A model generated the notes under the pieces. The model was not told where the DNA came from and ran no database searches. It saw only the letters and a program-made list of their open reading frames with translations. Position numbers and translations under genes: made by a program. 64,000 nt of DNA from Protopterus annectens (lineage: Eukaryota; Chordata; Ceratodontiformes; Protopteridae): NCBI RefSeq assembly GCF_019279795.1, contig NC_056744.1, forward strand, positions 1,507,413,338 to 1,507,477,337. Direction: 5' to 3'. This document shows, piece after piece, positions 26,721 through 38,983 of the stretch (positions are counted from its first letter, which is position 1; each line of letters opens with the position of its first letter).

Positions 26721-27830
26721 AAAGAGAGAAAAAACAGCTCCGGACTGACTGTGGTCTCTGTGTGCTCTTAAGGGAAATTGCACTTGATGCAGAGAGCTGC
26801 TTCTGGAAATACTGTTTGTGTACTTGTCATCCTGCCAATGTACATCCCCCACTGGTGCTACTGGTGAATGTTGAGGCTCCTTGTTTACTGTTGCCAATGG
26901 TGTGGAGTCACAACTTCCATGACGGTATTTGAGTTCTCCCTTTCTCTCCCTCACTACCCTGTGTTCTTGCGGTAGAACTTTATCAGTTATTAATTTAACT
27001 ACAGAGTAATATATTCTGTTTACTTCTGTTATATCACATGGATCTCTATGGGCAGTTCTAATTGCTGTGTTTATTTGTTTTATAAAACTTCTGACTTTTT
27101 GGGTTTTATTGACCTTCTGGAGTATATTTCTTTTATTGATCTTAGACTATCTACCTATATTAAGTTAAGCAATTCTTCTCTTAACTCATTTTCTTCTAAA
27201 CTGAGGGCACATTCTTTGTTTTCCATTTCCTGTGGGCATTCTATATAAAGTTCTCCAATGAAGGCTTCTTCATTAATAAGAAGGACTACCTTGTACAAAA
27301 TCAAGCCTAACTTATTCTCTGTAATCCCTCTACAGCAGCTTCCAATCAGAGACTGTAACAATTCCATTCATTTCCTCCACCAAACAGTTAGTGTAGTCAT
27401 AGTAAAGAGTTTTGGGCTGAGGGTTCCATCAGTCTGGGGAACTACACAGGGTGCCAGGTGACCTAGCTATATCTCTGAATCCTTTACTTCCATCATTATG
27501 TAAGAAAGAACCTTAGATGCATGCTTCAGGTGCCAATTTTCTGGATCCTTCTAATTCTTCCTCACACTTGAAATTCCATTAGGAATTTCCCAGAGGTCGG
27601 TACTTAAACTGCTTTGTTTGGAGTCTTTATCATTGACATAATACTATGCCTCTATGACCTCTCCAGCTTCATGCAGTATGCGATTAACTGTGCTCCTAAC
27701 CTTGTTCTCCTCTCCAACCTACAGAACTGATTTTGCAAAGATGAGCAATGGATTACCACACCTGCCTCTTCAAACACTAAACATATAATTTTCTTCAAAT
27801 GCGTCTACTCTGTCTTCTCCTCCTCTTTAT
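26721..27830. other. Unassigned DNA
   Basis: Short open frames only, with no motif I can name. The stretch 26331-26523 upstream of the TG run is likewise blank. Confidence 0.5.
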
Positions 27831-28357
27831 CTTACCAAAGCATGCAGTACAGCTTGAGATGTCTGTAGTTTAGTTATTAATATAAGGCATGTTAATTCCT
27901 TAAGGCTTTACCTAAGCTTGCAGTACAGCTTGAGATGTCTGTAGTTTAGTTGTTAATAAAAGGCATGTTAATTCCTTAAGGCCTTACCAAAGCATGCAGT
28001 ACAACTTGAGATGTCTGTAGTTTAGTTGTTAATAAAAGGCATGTTAATTCCTTAAGGCCTTAGCAAAGCATGCAGTACAGCTTGAGATGTCAGTAGTTTA
28101 GTTATTAATAAAAGGCGTGTTAATTCCTTAAGGCCTTACCAAAGCATGCAGTACAGCTTGAGATGTATGTAGTTTAGTTATTAATAAAAGGCATGGTAAT
28201 TCCTTAAGGCCTTAGCAAAGCATGCAGTACAGCTTGAGATGTCTGTAGTTTAGTTATTAATAAAAGGCATGTTAATTCCTTAAGGCCTTACCAAAGCATG
28301 CAGTACAGCTTGAGATGTCTGTATTTTAGTCATCAATAAAAGGGATGTTAATTCCCA
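27831..28357 (+). repeat. 76-bp tandem array, about 7 copies
   Basis: The anchor CATGCAGTACAGCTTGAGATG (one copy has CTTGCAG) starts at 27841, 27917, 27993, 28069, 28145, 28221 and 28297: exactly 76 bp each time. Units also share AGTTTAGTTATTAATAAAAG and TTAATTCCTTAAGGCC. The array ends about 285 bp before the left end of the giant inverted-repeat element. Confidence 0.97.
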
Positions 28358-28641
28358 AGTCCAATGGCTAATTCTTTTGCTATCTGGTTTGCTCATCTTA
28401 TAGTAGTTTCCACCACTTAGTTTTCTCCAGTTGTGACTAAAGGAATTACATACATTTTGTTTGGTTTTAGTACTGAATTTTCTGTTTCTAAAGTTGTCAA
28501 TAGTCAACGAAATCCCCAGCTATAGACTGCCAGGCTCTAATGGCTTCTGTCCCTAATTCCTTAGGGTACATGATATACTTTTCAATTGCCATTATTTCAT
28601 GTCATAATTCCTTTCTAAAATATTGTATTTTCCCCAAGATT
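28358..28641. other. Left flank of giant element
   Basis: No gene is seen. The sequence immediately before the inverted arm is CCCCAAGATT. It gives no convincing 3-bp target duplication when compared with the right flank GGCTTTTT. Confidence 0.5.
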
Positions 28642-31377
28642 ATCCCCCGGATTCATGAAGCTCGGTGCAAGGGCGGTGTAAGGCCTGCACCAGCCGTGCG
28701 GCATATAAATGGTGTAGTAGCACCATATGCATATTAATGAAGGTGCAACGCTACCACATCCACGTGCATAGGACACATGCACGAGTGCATGGGGTGTTAC
28801 TAAGTTGCGCCCGGAGGCGTGTCAATGTCGGCTGGCGATGAGCAACCTAAACTGCTGAATATTATAGCCTGCCTGCAATAGTAATCGCACCTATCAGTGT
28901 CCGTGGATAATGAAACGTATGCAAGGCATGCAAGACAGTTCCCGGCCACACAAAATGGATAACCAAACAAAAATGCACACAACATAATATGAGTTTCCGT
29001 CCATGGAACAAATGATATTTAAAATCGTGTGTCCGTAATGTACTGCACTGTCAGAAGTTATACCCAGTGGAAGTGAAGCGCATCATGTCAGCGCGCCGCC
29101 AATACACATGTCTAGCCCCATGGGTATGGTCACCAGCTGTCCCACAGTGGTAGTTATAGTACACAGCTGGGCAGTTGTGGCTATATAACAACCGTAAAGA
29201 AACCTGACAGTGCAAATTGTATACCAAACACACAGAAACATATGTATATTAAAATGTGCTATACACATGAACAGGAACGTAACCGTCACATACACATAGG
29301 ATGCTATATGCGGAACCGGGATATCCAAAAGCAGAACCCATGCATGCAAATGCAATACGCAACAACCACTGTATAGCACATAACCCGCACCCATGTCTGA
29401 ATGTCCACCAAATCCAGCGACCAGCCTTGCGCAGCCGTACACCTACACATAGCGAGTATTCCCCATATGTAGTAGGAAGTATTGTCCTAGGCAGTGTCAG
29501 GATTGCAAATATGTATCCCACGTTTGTAAACATCCCATCACAGTTATGTAAATCCAAATGCCTGCGCGTTAATGTTTCGGCAAAATGTGTGTACATCCCG
29601 CGTGGGATAAGTAACCTGTTGAAACCTCAGAGTTGTTTACACGCCACGGTGTCCAGTACTGTACACATCTGGACAAAACATGTATGTGTAGTCACGGTAC
29701 TGTTCAGTTTCTACACAGACATGCAAAACATAACTACACAGGATGGAACAGCTGTCCACCATGCAGGTCACCCCACTAGGGTTGCCACCTGTTCAGATGG
29801 CCAAGGTGGACATCCCTTGTAGAAATGTGAGAATTTGCAGGATAAAACATACCCCCGGCCAGTGCAAAGGACAGAATTACACTTGTATGCCAAGATAAAA
29901 GCTTATTCCATAGCATTTGAATAGCTTATGCTATCCCAAATAATAGTTATGTGTACCAGATACAAAATACCTGTATCATGCAACTAGTAAAGAAAATAAG
30001 AAATATATTATTGTCTTAAATTCACAGGACATTTGCCATGTCTTAGGTGTCGTCGCAGGACACAACTGTCCAAAGTGGGTCCTCCCCTCACAAAGAGGAA
30101 CAACTGTTAACCCTACTCCACACTGAATTATCAACAGTATATAGTCAACTCAATCACATACCGACACCACCCCTCAACCTATTACAGCAACAAAATCTGG
30201 ACAAAGCCTAAAAGGATGGGTGGACAAATAGTGACAGATGTAATTACTGCTCTCATAAACTTCGAAGGTTCACAGAATAATAGTATGTACATAAGCATGA
30301 AATGTTGTGAAGGATGTGGGGTAGACCTCAGTATTACAGAGGTCCGTACATTTATACTGTAACAAACCGTCACATATGTTGACTGTACTACTGCATACCT
30401 GTAGTTAATTCATAGTTAAGTCATGTGAAAAATATTAACCCTCGTAAGAATGAATACAGGAAATAGTCAAATGTGAATGGGAACACCACTCACCGTGGAT
30501 TATGTATTGTAACCACCCCCACCCATATTATGTATTGCCAACATCATAAGTTGCTGACAGGTGCCCAAACACCTGTGTCTGCAAACACAGATTAAATGTT
30601 TAAAAAGGACAAAACCTGTCCATGTGCTTTGTCTGACATTTGAACATGGTTAGGGCAGTTCCGTTCACCAGGCGGACAAGCCTAAACCCAGATCACCACA
30701 TGAACACCCTGACAATTAAAGACCTGTATGTGTCAGGACTATAAGCATTTGGGTTCTGAATATCCCTGCAGTGATTAAATATGCAGCTTGGGTCCAGAGC
30801 AGTAGGGAATAGGGAATGTGTAACATGTAGTACCGCATTTTTCCCAGCAGGAGAATGGATGCCTGTGACGTAAGTGAAGCGGTGAGGCATATGTTAATGT
30901 AGCTATGTACTATGGGTATGCATATTAATGAGTCAGAACACTAAACATATAGTGGTTACAGCATCCGGCCAATGTGAATGCAGTCCCGGTTCAACTACGA
31001 CTACAGCACATATAATGTTAAAGTGTAATAAATGCGTCTGTGCTGTAGAGACATTTAAATATGTAAAGGTGAACGTGTGTTTCGCATATGTCCATTAACC
31101 GGATTAGAGATATTTTACTGGTACTATCACAAGTAATAAAGCCCATGTAAGCACAAAGACTTAGTAAACATATGTAACCCACAATAAGGATATGCATGTG
31201 CGCCTGCGCATAACCCACAATAAGGAAATGCAAGTGCACTTGTGTGTGCATAATCTGCTCACAGCATAGCAAATGAATGCTGGTTTCTACACGTAATGTC
31301 TATATATGGATATATACATTTGTGTATAGATATATATATCCACAGACTTAAACTAAATAAATATATGAACTAAAGAA

Positions 31378-31439
<62 letters not shown>

Positions 31440-33449
31440 CATACACTCAAACACATACAACATCAATTGATATATACCTAACAAACATATAAACAAATGT
31501 CCTCGTAGATATAACACATGTACATAAATAGGTTACACCATAGCTAGTATGGATACACATAACAGACATGCAAGTAAGGTAAATACACTGCTGCTCTCAA
31601 AACTACTGCCCGGAAAGTATCAATGTGCCAGATCTGTAAGTTCTACTCTTTAAACATGGATATAGGTGTCCTTTGCAGGACTCCAAAAATATGAATCTAT
31701 AAATGCACAGCCCTGTAATGATTGCAGCAAAGAAGTGTCATCCACAACTACAATATAGCTGTACATGCAACAGTAGCTTGTGCAAGTGTAATAACACATG
31801 GGTTGACAGAATGTAAGACATATGTACCGACATGCGGAGAGTGGATAGTGCTTAGAAGTGTCGTCATAATTTATTATCGCTCACATTAAATATGTGTTAT
31901 GACTACTGTGGAGGGGTGTCAGGTCTGGGAATCATGGGTATGCAATAATGGTCCTAGGTGCCTAGGTGTTGGTTGGCACAGATTTATGAGGTCCGCCCCA
32001 TGGGAGTGATTAATATACCTATGTGGGTATAGCAGATGCCTCTAACCTCCTAAAATGAAGAACTCATCTACCGGATATCATGTAAACTATTGGGGGAAGA
32101 TGTAGGGAGTTATATTAGTGTCGTGTAAGTGATTATCATGGACGTACATGCGTACGAATAAGATGGTAACCATCAGAATAAGACATCTGGACAAAAGCAT
32201 TTTAAAATAAGTACAAATAGGGAATATCTCAAATATTCCTCTTACAAAGTCAGAACGTGGATAGAATAATGGATCAGTCAATAGTATGAATGTTTCGAGG
32301 GTTATTAATTGCAAATAACAAATGTCTGTCATGATTGTCTAACCCCACAGTCCCAAATGACTTCCCACTAAATTACCAGAAAGGCATTGCACAATATTAT
32401 TAAAAAAGGAACAAAATCAGACATCTAAGTTAGGGACATTTACCCAAAATTAGTACAGTTGAGAGGTATGAAGGTAACCCTGACCTAAATAAATGTACAG
32501 AACTAGTGCGATTAGGTGGACAGGTGTGAAGAAAGACGTGATGACAAATGACAAAACATGTATAAGTCAAAAGCATGTACCTCAACAAATCTGGATGAAT
32601 ACTAATGCCCTGTGATAGTCAATGTGGAAGGTTAATAAAAACAACATAAATGTGTCCCTCAGGGTGCTATGCAGTGTCCCCGAGACAGTGTTCAGTCTCC
32701 CACACACGCATGTGAGCTCTGCCACTGACGGAAAGCGCAAATACCGGCGAACACATAAGGTAGATGATAGCAGAATATGTTTTGATCAGCACCTGTTGGC
32801 TTTTGTGAGGAACACAACACTCTGGGCGGGTGTGTCCTACAAAAGGAATGTAATGGCATCTAGCCTGTGATTTCTCCATATATTGTGTGTAGTGGTGTAA
32901 TAAAATTACATATCTTGTATCAGAAACAGATACATGTTATAGGAAACAGTATCATCGACTATACCACTACAAGACAAATCTGAAGGTATGAAAAGTGCTG
33001 AAGTAGTCAGTTTAGTTTTGACCGCAGGTATGTGTGGACTTGTCAAATGTCACAGCTGTACATATAGTCCCTATAGGGCTGTCACCTCTACAAATGATGA
33101 AAGTGGGAGGTGCTCTGTATAAATGATAGACGTAGCAGGTCAAAACATACCTACAGCCATGCCAACCCCACAAATAGACATATTAGCACACATCAAAGCT
33201 TAGGCCAGGATTCAGGAAGCTTTGGTCGGTGTACGAGTAGAGTAAGCGTAGAGCAAGGCAAGATGTCCGCCGAGCTATTCAGCAATATCCTGTAGGGGAG
33301 TGTAACACAGCCCCTCAAACGAACGTTGCACGGACAATGTTAGGATATGCAAATTACCCCATTTGTAGGTAAAAGCTATGCAAATGATGTAAAATATGCG
33401 ATACATGAAACAGTAAGCTGTCCGTGCAAGAGTAGAGGTATGTGCAGAA
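28642..33449 (+). repeat. Left inverted arm (about 4.8 kb)
   Basis: It matches the reverse complement of 56108-61333. The first about 205 bp differ at roughly 22 sites. The block 29083-29442 differs at only about 17 of 360 sites. Parts near 31.5-31.9 kb and 33.0-33.4 kb are clearly more diverged but align with the same order of anchors (ATGTACATAAATAGG; TTTGCAGGACTCC; GCAGGTATGTG). A (TA)n run at 31382-31433 is specific to this arm, and the right arm has about 200 bp extra near 58.3-58.7 kb. Open frames in the arms show no coding constraint (see rejected list). Confidence 0.9.
33203..33245 (+). repeat. Internal terminus-like sequence within left arm
   Basis: GGATTCAGGAAGC followed by GGTCGGTGTACGAG resembles the element end (GGATTCATGAAGC then GGGCGGTGTAAGG). 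The right arm has a related but more decayed version near 56.34 kb. It may mark an older nested Harbinger-type end. Confidence 0.4.
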
Positions 33450-33904
33450 ATGTACATGGATGTTAACCGAGTAACGTTCTGCAAGTAGCTAAACGGAGCA
33501 ATGTCATCTGCAAATAAAGGATGGTTTAGTTGAAGAAGCATGCCAATGGCCAAATATAATGCCAGTGGCATGTATTCCCATTGGAAATTAATAAAACTCT
33601 AGTTGTCCTCCCCTGATCTCCGAGTACGCGCTGTGCATACAAAACAAGACAAATATGTAAAATATACATACAAATTGTAATGTCAGTTAAAAGTTATTGC
33701 GTCATGCAGGGGAATGGCAAGCGGAAGACAACATGGCTACTGAGTAGTGGTTGCTATGTGTGGAAGCGTACACTCAGAGATGTAACCAAGCATTAGTAGG
33801 CAATCCTATGCAATTGAGGCTGAGGATAGTGAAGCACAATTTGTCATGCCATATGGGCCAAGCCCCTACAGTGTAAGAGTAGGTGAAGGGGACTATCAGC
33901 GTAG
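33450..33904. other. Unassigned interior DNA next to left arm
   Basis: Nothing recognised between the inner end of the arm and the LINE tail at 33905. Confidence 0.5.
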
Positions 33905-34720
33905 AAGATTTATTTTTATTTTTTTATTTTATTTTACATTTGTTGACCGGGCTAGTCTAACTGGACATTTATCCGTTTACAGCAGAGGCCCGGGGAGAAA
34001 AGCTCCAGTACAGGTAAAATAACAATGATATTTAACAAAAAAAAAATTATTATTCATAAAAATATACAAGGTACAAGAGAGAATTGCAAAAAGATTTAAA
34101 TACTTATAAGTCAAGTTATACAAATTAAAAATAATATCAAAATACTGAAGTTAATCTAATAGAAGGCATACTTTTAAGATGCAACTCTCAACACTAGAAA
34201 GTGTCAGATAGGAGCTCAGAAATGGGACGGGAAGAAAAATAAGGTGTATTGAGACATACTTTCAGTCGGGATTAGTACAAGGACATAGCCATTGAGTTTT
34301 AAGATGTTCTTTGATATGTCTTTTGAATAGAGAGGTAGACTCTTGAGTAGCTATTTCTTGAGGGAGTAGATTCCAGTGTTTACCTATGGAATTTGAAAAT
34401 AACGCATCCCCAGCTTTATTGTAAGATTTAGTTGTAGATACTAGGAATTTATTGGCAGAGCGAAGTGTGGCTAGGTTTTTATAAGTAGAAATCAGTTTAG
34501 CCAGGCTAGGAGTATTATCAGGGGAAGTGAAAGGTCTTATGAATGACAAGTAATTGTTGGTAGAGTAAGTGGTTATTTAGCTCTAGCCAATTTAGTTGTT
34601 TGAGGTTGTGACAGTGGTTAGTTCTAAGGGGAGTAGCATTAATGAATCTGGCTATACTATTATAGCAAGTAGAGAGTTTGGTAATGTTAGTTTTAGATAA
34701 GGTATGTCAAGATATGTGAC
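33905..34720 (-). pseudogene. 5'-truncated LINE 3' end (RT C-terminal tail)
   Basis: Minus-strand frame 34549-34262 ends in HWNLLPQEIATQESTSLFKR, the WNxLP...SLxxFK box that closes the RT protein in CR1/L2/Nimb-type LINEs. Downstream (low coordinates) is GC-rich 3' UTR (GGGCCTCTGCTGTAAACGG on the minus strand) and an A-rich TAAAAAT-type tail at 33905-33945. The family differs from the CR1 copies elsewhere in the window. It is inserted between the left arm and the transposase. Confidence 0.7.
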
Positions 34721-35357
34721 ATCATGAATGTGTATGTATAAAACACTGTAATCTTATTGGAGCAGTGTGTCACATGTCTGCTATCAGTGACTCATTAGTG
34801 GAAGAGGCGTGTTATGATTTATCCTAGGTAAAGTCAGTAAACTGACGGTGTACGCCATGGATATCACTGAAGTTCCTTGCAAACCTGGTGAAGTGTGTTT
34901 GCGCCCGTGCAAGCCTGTAAGCTCGAGTAAGCATGTGTGCATGTGTGTCAGCCTGTGTGCGTGACTTGAAGAATGAGTAAGCTACTGTAAGATTGTTGAA
35001 GCCCGTGTAATATTGTGTAAGCCAGTGTAAGTGTTTGTACGCATGTGTAAGCCTGTGTGCGCACGTGGAAGCGGATATGCACTTCACTGTGCTCCTATGC
35101 GTGGCGCCGCTCACTGTGGACACAAACAGTGGAAAGGAAGGTAAACAAATAGCAGTAAGTTAACCAAGGAGAACTACCACAGCTAGCAGGTGGAAACAAT
35201 TAGACTGAGTATATTACACAGCCAGTACAGTAGGCCAGCACAGCACAGCATGTACAACTCTACAAACAGTAGTCCACCATGTTATTCTCAGACACACTGC
35301 AACACTGTAGTATAGTAAGAGAAGTGCAAACTGTAAAAGCTTAACTGAGACAAGATA
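34721..35357. other. Unassigned; degenerate GTAAGC-type short repeats
   Basis: At about 34905-35070 the words GTAAGC, GCCTGTGTGCG and GCATGTGTAAGC recur irregularly at spacings of 10-14 bp. The rest upstream of the transposase start is unrecognised and may contain its promoter. Confidence 0.45.
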
Positions 35358-36304
35358 ATGTTAGGGGCTGCCATTGCTATTATACGTCAACATATGCAAC
35401 ATGTGGAGGGTTGTGCCAATGTGAATGCCGCTCAGCATCACACAGTGAGTAGATGGAGAGGAGTGTGCAGGCACAGGGTAAACTATCAGGGGCTACATGA
35501 GCTGGAGATAGTAGAGCGCTATAGAGTGGACAGAGACCTCCTGCAGAAGATTGTGGATCTGTGCAGGCCATGTCTCACACACAGACCCAACAGAGGGAAA
35601 CCTATCCCAGTGGAAACCAAGATATGTGTTGCCCTAAGGATACCAGCAACAGGTACCTTCCAGAGATCAACTGGTGATATGATGTGGATTTTACAAACAT
35701 CAGCATCCAGGGTACTGCACCAGGTCATGAATGCCATGTCAGCACATGTCAGTGATGATGTATATTTCCCCAATTCCTGTAAGGTACTGGGCAGCAATAT
35801 GTGTAATTTCCACACAATAGTGGAATACCCTAAGTACTGTGTGCAATACACTGCACGCACATATGTATCAAAGCACCAGCCAGTGAGTGTGGCAGGGCCT
35901 ACATCATCCACAAGGGCTTCCCCTCCATGAAGTAGCGGTTTGTGTGGGATGGCCAGCCCGTAATAATGAATGTGTGTGTGCTGGATGCCCTGGAAGCTGC
36001 AATGCTTCCGATATGTGGCATCTGACGCAGCTGTACAAAATATTTGGCAATGGGGACAACCCTCATGGTCACCTAGTGGGGGATGCCGGATGTGCAGTTC
36101 AACTGTGGCTGATGACACACATCAGAAATGCACACACACATGAACAAGAAAGCCATAATGAGGCACACGCACATACAGAAACCTTACTCTAGCATGTGTA
36201 TGTGTCGCCAAGTCACAGTTCTGGTGCCTGGACACATCTGGTGGAGCATTACCACACTTGTCAACTACATGTATCAGAACTGTCTGTGGCCTAGGTCATC
36301 TGTG
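35358..36304 (+). pseudogene. Harbinger/PIF (HARBI1-like) DDE transposase, broken
   Basis: The N-terminal frame (35358 to about 35830) is open: LQKIVDLCRPCLTHRPNRGK, then VALRIPATGTFQRSTGDM and a helix-turn-helix-like ASRVLHQVMNAM. These match the conserved N-terminal half of Harbinger transposases. Near 35840 the frame shifts by one. The first catalytic block then reads AIHCTHICIKAP where the family has IDxTH, so the first Asp is His. KGFPSM is followed by a stop. Another frame gives the decayed second block PGSCNASDMW (family PGSxHDS) and the intact third block HLVGDAGCAVQLWLMT with NEAHAHT. The C-terminal end KSQFWCLDTSGGALPHL is visible up to the CA microsatellite at 36306. Frameshifts, a stop and loss of catalytic residues make it inactive. 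It would have cut and joined the element's ends in the nucleus together with the Myb-like partner. Confidence 0.9.

Positions 36305-36305
<1 letters not shown>

Positions 36306-36362
<57 letters not shown>
36306..36362. repeat. (CA)n microsatellite
   Basis: About 28 CA units lying directly at the 3' end of the transposase remnant. Confidence 0.95.
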
Positions 36363-36364
<2 letters not shown>

Positions 36365-37500
36365 CAGTTTATATACATAGTGTGAGTGACTGTTCATGTA
36401 TGTGTAATACTGCAGAACAGTTCAAACACAGCAACGTATGTCAATAATGGACATTCATCATAGTTGTACAACCACCTTGGAGGATATGCATGCAGAACTC
36501 TCATTGCATATGTGATAAGTGATGTACTTCACAATACCATTGTAAATGCAAATATCAAATGACAAATGACATAGCACATATCTATATGTACACATCGTTA
36601 CCCATTATACATATTGGGGTGTAATACCTATGTGTTACTGTTGATAAAGTATGTGTAGTAAATGTGGATAACTGACTCTGTTTAGCCTTATAGGTGTACA
36701 GCATGGGTTGGATAACACGTATCTGTCTGTATGATACCTTTGTGTAGACTAACTGTGTCATGTGCAGAATGCATTCTAGGCCACAGTATGAATTCCCAGA
36801 TGTGGACAGGAATATCCCTATTGTCTTTGCTTGTAACTAACATGGCTACTTGTCAAACAGTAATGGTCCCAGCAATGTGTGGCGGTCAATACCAGTGCAA
36901 ACTGGTATAGTATAGTACATGTAGGATCCACATGCTACTGTGTGTCCTACATGTGTGGGACAGTTGTGAAGATATCATATAACAATTGGTAATTCAGACT
37001 GTTGAGGTCGTGTCAACTACCATAATGCAAAACTATGACAGATAGTAACAGTATCACCCACAGCACTGTGTAAAACCATAGCAATCACACATGTGTAGAC
37101 AAGTACAACAATATGTGTAGTATAATGCATACTGGCCACCAATAGGATGTATGACATGTTAACAGTGTGAAATACAGGGCATGTCACCATTCCAATGTGT
37201 CCACTATACATGTAGATGCAGACAGTGCACCCTCACCATGTTCACATATAGATACATGTGAATCTGTACTACACACATCTCACACGTACTGCACACTGTG
37301 TAACACATGCTGCCAATACTACACACATCAGTCAAATGGCACATGGATGGATAATACATCTTCAGAATTAACAGTGCTGTACACTATACTACATTGATAA
37401 TCATAGCTGGAATTTATCATGCCTGCTTACATACACCTAGAAGGAAATCACACTTTGTGTTAACAACATTGTAACATTATTACAGTGCTATGAAGCCACC
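36363..37500. other. Unassigned interior DNA
   Basis: Nothing recognised. The sequence is strikingly rich in ACA/TGT and CAT/ATG words, like most of the interior. Confidence 0.5.
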
Positions 37501-37865
37501 CTGTGCATCAGCACCATGTTAGTCCGTACCTGCATCAGTGTTACACTTTACAAGAGGTGGCACAGGTGTCATCATATGCACAGGGTATGTAGTTTCATTT
37601 CCAGAGCCTGTCAGTGAACCAGCCAATCAACATGTATGCATCTGTGTGTGTGTGTGAGGGACAACAGGTTTTGCATGGCCCAATATTGATGCAATGTGTG
37701 TGTGTGTTATGTGTTATCCCTAGCTGTTTGTTTTATATGTGTCTCTGCATGTACACTGTTTCAGCATGTGTCAGCCATACACTGGAGGTTGTGGGACAGT
37801 CACAGACTGTACCTGCCAGGCTGTACAGATCACCATTCCTGGCCATGGACACCCCTCCATGCATT
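37500..37865 (+). repeat. Diverged duplicate of the Myb-like gene 3' flank
   Basis: Ordered matches to 45525-45870 in the same orientation: CACCCTGTGCATCAG, TCATCATATGCACAG, a TGTGTGTGTG run followed by AGGGA, and CAGACTGTAC...CAGGCTGTACAGATCAC (there CAGATTGTAC...CAGGTTGTACAGCTCAC). It lies about 1.2 kb downstream of the transposase end. Confidence 0.5.
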
Positions 37866-38279
37866 CAACCATAGTCCAGTCCTGCACCTGGTAATGTATA
37901 CAAATACATACATGGGATCTGTATCACAACCTGTGGATAAACGGGTCTCGGTAATGTTAACCTGATTTGCATAGTATTGCCATGTAATACATAGGTATAT
38001 GAGCCATAGTCATCCTCCAACGTAATAACCACTGCTGACTGCTGCTGAGGTATGCACATGACCATTTAAAGGTGCTGTTCTATCATTGTTTTCAATGTCC
38101 CTGGCAATACCCAGCAACAAAATAACTGGTCACTGCACAACTATAACCAAGGATCACTACAGCACACAGTATGTGCACTATCACAGAGCCATAGCACATT
38201 CAGATACATCCAAGGTGAACATGTACAGACAATGCAGCACATTCAATAGTGCTAATATCCACATACATATTACAAAGAT
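37866..38279. other. Unassigned interior DNA
   Basis: No recognised feature up to the TA repeat at 38280. Confidence 0.5.
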
Positions 38280-38303
38280 ATATATCTATATATATATATA
38301 TAT

Positions 38304-38981
38304 GGGTCTACTTTAAAAGACCGGCATGCTACTTCGCCGACACAAAAATCACCGATGCCAGATAACCGACAACACACAAAACCGACAACGTAAAACACCG
38401 AACACCATAACACCGACACACCGAACGTAAACAACACACCACACTACATAACATACCCACTAGCCCTAACCCAAATCCTAGCCCAAGGACTGACACTATC
38501 GCACACTCACCCTACCTGCACCCTAACCCTAACTCACTTAACCCACCCCTAGCCCAAGGTCCGACACTATCGCACACTTCACCTACCTGCACCCTAACCC
38601 TAACTCACTTAACCCACCCCTAGCCCAAGGTCCGACACTATCGCACACTTCACCTACCCGCACCCTAAACCTAACTCACTTAACCCGTCCCTAAACTACA
38701 GTCCCTCACTATCACACACTTACCTTACACGAACCCTAACTCCGACACTAACACACACTCACCTTTCCCACAGCCTAACCCGAAATCCCACAATATCGCA
38801 CACTTACCTTACCGCTCCTAACGCCGTCACTGTCGCACACTTACCAAGTCGCGATCGCACATTACCCTTGTCGGTCTTTCCGCTGTCGGCAAATCACCCT
38901 GTCGGTAAACTTACCTGTCGGTCGTTTCGTCTTCGTTTTCCGCGTGTCGGGGAATCGACAGTTCGGTCTTTTAAACTAGAC

Positions 38982-38983
<2 letters not shown>
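38304..38983. mobile_element. 680-bp MITE-like element inside a (TA)n repeat
   Basis: The termini are GGGTCTACTTTAAAAGACCG at 38304 and the inverse of GGGTCTAGTTTAAAAGACCG ending at 38983 (one mismatch in 20). The outer parts hold inverted CCGACAC-type words. (TA)n lies on both sides (38286-38303; 38984-39038), as if the element had inserted in a TA run; the target duplication cannot be delimited for that reason. The core has about three tandem 71-bp units (CCCTAACCCTAA or CCCTAAACCTAA at 38521, 38592, 38663) with TCCGACACTATCGCACACTT. There is no ORF. Superfamily unknown. Confidence 0.75.

Noticed and set aside
28642-28644. A 3-bp TWA target duplication for the giant element
   Set aside because: Left candidates (TTA, TAT, ATT) do not match right candidates (TGG, ATG, GGC) for any choice of boundary I tried.
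29083-29442. Open frame of 119 codons matched by 60533-60892 in the other arm (about 90% identical protein)
   Set aside because: Comparing the two arms I counted about 5 silent and 11 replacement codon changes, which is near neutral expectation. Overlapping frames on the opposite strand are also open, and the start is GTG. The similarity follows from the inverted repeat.
29301-29822. 173-codon frame paired with 60156-60674
   Set aside because: The frame is lost near its end between the arms, the opposite strand is equally open, and it has no known motif.
32622-32870. 82-codon frame paired with 56922-57176
   Set aside because: Short, with similarity explained by the inverted arms, and no recognisable domain. 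Left as non-coding.
38521-38670. Interstitial telomere array
   Set aside because: Only two CCCTAA units occur per 71-bp repeat; they are part of the MITE-like core, not a telomeric tract.
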